DNA of 64,000 bases from Alphaproteobacteria bacterium (GTDB taxonomy: Bacteria > Pseudomonadota > Alphaproteobacteria > Rs-D84): contig SUUL01000003.1 in assembly GCA_015062545.1 (NCBI GenBank), forward strand, positions 1-64,000, read 5' to 3'. A program made the translations under genes and the position numbers. The notes under the pieces were generated by a model. That model had not been told where the DNA came from and searched no databases. It saw nothing but the letters and a program-made list of their open reading frames with translations. Shown here one piece after another: positions 61,855 through 64,000 of this stretch. Each line of letters begins with the position of its first letter. Position 1 is the stretch's first letter.

Positions 61855-63681
61855 ATGACAAAGAAAATATCTAATAAAATAAAATCCCTGATTCAGGGCG
61901 ACAAATCAAACGGCCGCATCAAATGGTCATTATACGGACGTGTATGGCGCGAAGTTGGCGCACCATTCTGGAAATGGCTGGTGGCGGGTATCATATTCAC
62001 CATTCTGGCCGCCGGGGCCGAAGCATACACCATAACACTGGTACAACAGGTTGTGGACAAAGCCTTTATACAAAAGAGCATGCAGGCAATTTATTTCCTG
62101 GGGGGTCAGGTTATTGTCGCATTTGGGTTAAAAGGTGCATTTACGTATGCCAAATCATTAATCATGTCCAAGGGCGGCTTAAAGGCCAGCGCACGCCTGC
62201 AAAACAAAATCTATCATCACATGACTCACATGAACATTGCGCGTTTCTATGATGATGGCATTGGTAAAAATTTGAATTATTTTACGGTTCAATCCACCGC
62301 GGTATTAAATCTGGTAACAAACAATGTTATCAAGGTTGTTCAGAATGTCGCCACATTGGCAATGACATTGGGGTTGATGGTATATTACGCACCACAAATG
62401 TGCGCTGTCTTATTATTCTTGGCCCCCGCGATTATGATACCGATGGTATTGATTATGCGTAAACGCCGCAAATTATCGCGCCAGTCGTTCGGCATCGCGA
62501 ACAGCGTTTCCCAACAAATCAACCAAACATTACACGGCATAAAAACAATCCAGGCCTTTGCATCCCAAGAACGCGAACAAAAGAAATTTGCCCACGTGTT
62601 AAACGCATCTATTAACAACGCATACAAAAGCACCCAGGCAAATGCCCTGCGTTCCCCATTGATGGAATTTATGATTTCCATTGGGCTGTGTATTGCAATG
62701 ATTATGGGCGGTCACTTTATTGCAAATGACATTATTACAACTGGTGACTTTACCGCATTCTTGTTGGCGCTGACCGCCGCGTATAAACCTGCCAAAAGTA
62801 TTACCAGCACAGGTGACACAATTCAGCATGGCTTGTTGGCGGCAGAAATCTTGTTTGAATTTCTGGACAGCAAACCTGACATCACCGATGCCCCAGATGC
62901 ACGCGAATTAAACGCCAAGAAAATGTCCATTGGATTTCACAAAGTATCATTTGGATATAACAAAGAAGAATTGGTATTAAAAGATATAAACTTGCACGTC
63001 CCCGCCGGCAAGGTATGTGCCTTGGTTGGCCCATCTGGCGGTGGAAAAACAACCTTGTTTAATTTGTTGGAACGTTTTTATGATCCACAATCTGGGAAAG
63101 TCACAATTAACAAAACCGACATCAAAAAATACACACTAAAATCACTGCGCGAAAACATTGCCGAAGTGTCACAATCTGTATTCTTGTTTAATGGCACAAT
63201 CGAAGACAACATTAAATACGGCAATCCAAATGCCACACATGAAATGGTGGTTGCGGCGGCCCAGGCGGCAAACGCAGACACGTTTATCAACGAATTCCCA
63301 GATGGATACAATTCCCCTGTGGGCGAAGGTGGCAATCTGTTATCTGGCGGTCAACGTCAACGTATTGCGATTGCACGCGCAATATTAAAAGATGCCCCTA
63401 TCCTGCTGTTGGACGAAGCAACATCTGCACTGGACACACAAAGCGAGAAGTTAATCCAAGCAGCCCTGAATGACCTGATGCGTGGTCGGACAACATTTGT
63501 AATTGCACACCGCCTGTCCACAATCTTGGATGCAGATATTATTTGCGTAATCAAAGACGGCGAAATTGTTGAAATGGGAACAGATGCCGAACTGTGTAAA
63601 TTGGATGGCGAATACAAAAAATTGCGCGACATCCAATTCAAAAGCACACCTAAAAAGAAAACAACCCGCAAGACAAAATAA
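61855..63681 (+). CDS. msbA: MsbA-type ABC exporter
   Basis: 608 residues, one-chain half-transporter: six membrane helices in the first 340 residues, then an ATPase with Walker A GPSGGGKT, signature LLSGGQRQRIAIARAI, Walker B ILLLDEATSALD and switch His in VIAHRLST. MsbA flips lipid A-core to the outer leaflet, in keeping with lptBC in this window, but other lipid or drug exporters look the same, so the substrate is inferred. The basic C-terminus (KKKTTRKTK) is short. It follows the kinase gene by 45 bp. Confidence 0.87.
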   Translation: MTKKISNKIKSLIQGDKSNGRIKWSLYGRVWREVGAPFWKWLVAGIIFTILAAGAEAYTITLVQQVVDKAFIQKSMQAIYFLGGQVIVAFGLKGAFTYAKSLIMSKGGLKASARLQNKIYHHMTHMNIARFYDDGIGKNLNYFTVQSTAVLNLVTNNVIKVVQNVATLAMTLGLMVYYAPQMCAVLLFLAPAIMIPMVLIMRKRRKLSRQSFGIANSVSQQINQTLHGIKTIQAFASQEREQKKFAHVLNASINNAYKSTQANALRSPLMEFMISIGLCIAMIMGGHFIANDIITTGDFTAFLLALTAAYKPAKSITSTGDTIQHGLLAAEILFEFLDSKPDITDAPDARELNAKKMSIGFHKVSFGYNKEELVLKDINLHVPAGKVCALVGPSGGGKTTLFNLLERFYDPQSGKVTINKTDIKKYTLKSLRENIAEVSQSVFLFNGTIEDNIKYGNPNATHEMVVAAAQAANADTFINEFPDGYNSPVGEGGNLLSGGQRQRIAIARAILKDAPILLLDEATSALDTQSEKLIQAALNDLMRGRTTFVIAHRLSTILDADIICVIKDGEIVEMGTDAELCKLDGEYKKLRDIQFKSTPKKKTTRKTK

Positions 63682-63685
63682 AAAA

Positions 63686-63710
63686 ATCCCGCGAACGCGG
63701 GATTTTTTTA
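63686..63710. terminator. bidirectional terminator
   Basis: ATCCCGCG-AA-CGCGGGAT with A-run left and T-run right, between the exporter and the gene at the right edge. Confidence 0.85.
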
Positions 63711-64000
63711 CATTGAATTTTTGTGCTGCAGAAACATACGCAAATTATTGGTTTTGAATATTGATGGCTTAATTTTCCGTTGCAACAACACACGTGCAAT
63801 ATCATGATTCAAGCGCACAGAATCCGCAAAACTTAAATCATTGTAAAAATCGCGCAACGCACTATCACGTACCATCACCCCACTATGAATAACAACCAAT
63901 GGTTCTCGCGATAAATCAACATAGCGCTTACCACCCAATTTATACGAACAAGCCGCCTCTATATTAAAAATAGGTTCCGCGTCATTAGTTTTATATACTT
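63708..64000 (-). CDS. paralogue of the 135-aa protein at 33759 (partial)
   Basis: The reading frame is open from the stop codon at 63708 to the window end (97 residues visible), with the start outside. The C-terminal part, YNDLSFADSVRLNHDIAR and IKPSIFKTNNLRMFLQ, matches the 33759 protein residue by residue in about half of the positions. The upstream part (KTNDAEPIFNIEAACSYKL) has the same strand-then-turn pattern. Function unknown. Confidence 0.6.
   Translation of the reverse strand, partial: VYKTNDAEPIFNIEAACSYKLGGKRYVDLSREPLVVIHSGVMVRDSALRDFYNDLSFADSVRLNHDIARVLLQRKIKPSIFKTNNLRMFLQHKNSM

Overview
The window looks like a stretch of chromosome from a moderately AT-rich, host-associated, anaerobic alphaproteobacterium. 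The reasons are an alphaproteobacterial set of housekeeping genes (CarD, RNase J, a two-gene lptC-lptB block, PpiD-like and BamE-like envelope factors, L28 with a basic tail), a single-chain pyruvate:ferredoxin oxidoreductase that implies anaerobic pyruvate metabolism, and many secreted cysteine-rich proteins of a style seen in gut alphaproteobacteria of uncultured lineages. The taxonomic reading is inference; no rRNA gene is present.

Layout. 0-0.4 kb: hairpin-rich repeats and a possible gene remnant. 0.4-5.5 kb (minus): RNase J and a three-gene envelope operon. 5.6-10.8 kb (plus): tRNA-Leu and two large secreted proteins. 10.8-11.75 kb: mosaic intergenic repeats. 11.75-19.6 kb: polA, an outer-membrane barrel, pth, a second copy of the hairpin repeats, efp, ppa, a Cys-rich protein, corA, a membrane-anchored small protein, tRNA-Pro. 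19.7-23.1 kb: a tiny Cys protein, acpS, pgk, rnhB and two hypotheticals. 23.1-30.6 kb (minus): a Cys-rich protein whose signal-peptide region contains a (TTTG)8 repeat and is out of frame with its start codon, carD, bamE, nifJ, ctpA. 30.7-38.3 kb: a degenerate Fic protein, envC-tyrS operon, a hidden 52-aa gene, an OmpA lipoprotein, lptC-lptB. 38.4-42.6 kb: an N-domain-less ClpB, a DUF4301 protein, rpmB, tRNA-Leu. 42.6-52.6 kb: repeats and three very large surface proteins, two of them preceded by a pair of related structured RNAs. 52.7-57.7 kb: lipoproteins, an isolated VirB11 ATPase, PpiD-like chaperone, tpiA-grpE. 57.7-60.4 kb: mosaic repeats and three small secreted proteins. 60.4-64 kb: rpsU, tRNA-Ala, a zeta-toxin-like kinase, an MsbA-type ABC exporter and a gene running off the right edge.

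How it fits together. Much of the window builds or decorates the cell envelope: LPS export (lptC, lptB, MsbA-type exporter), outer-membrane assembly and folding (BamE, PpiD-like, FKBP lipoprotein), septal peptidoglycan hydrolase activation (EnvC-like), a C-terminal protease, several beta-barrels, a 1333-residue autotransporter and about ten secreted Cys-rich proteins. Central genes (pgk, tpiA, nifJ, ppa) point to glycolysis feeding a ferredoxin-linked pyruvate oxidation.

Most notable observations: (1) two paralogous ~240-nt RNA elements at 44.3-44.5 and 51.9-52.1 kb, each with its own promoter, two intrinsic terminators and a covarying closing stem; (2) a tetranucleotide repeat predicted to switch a secreted Cys-rich protein on and off; (3) a family of hairpins with a conserved core and covarying arms at both ends of a 15.5-kb segment; (4) a tRNA-Leu with anticodon AAG; (5) a Fic protein lacking its catalytic histidine.
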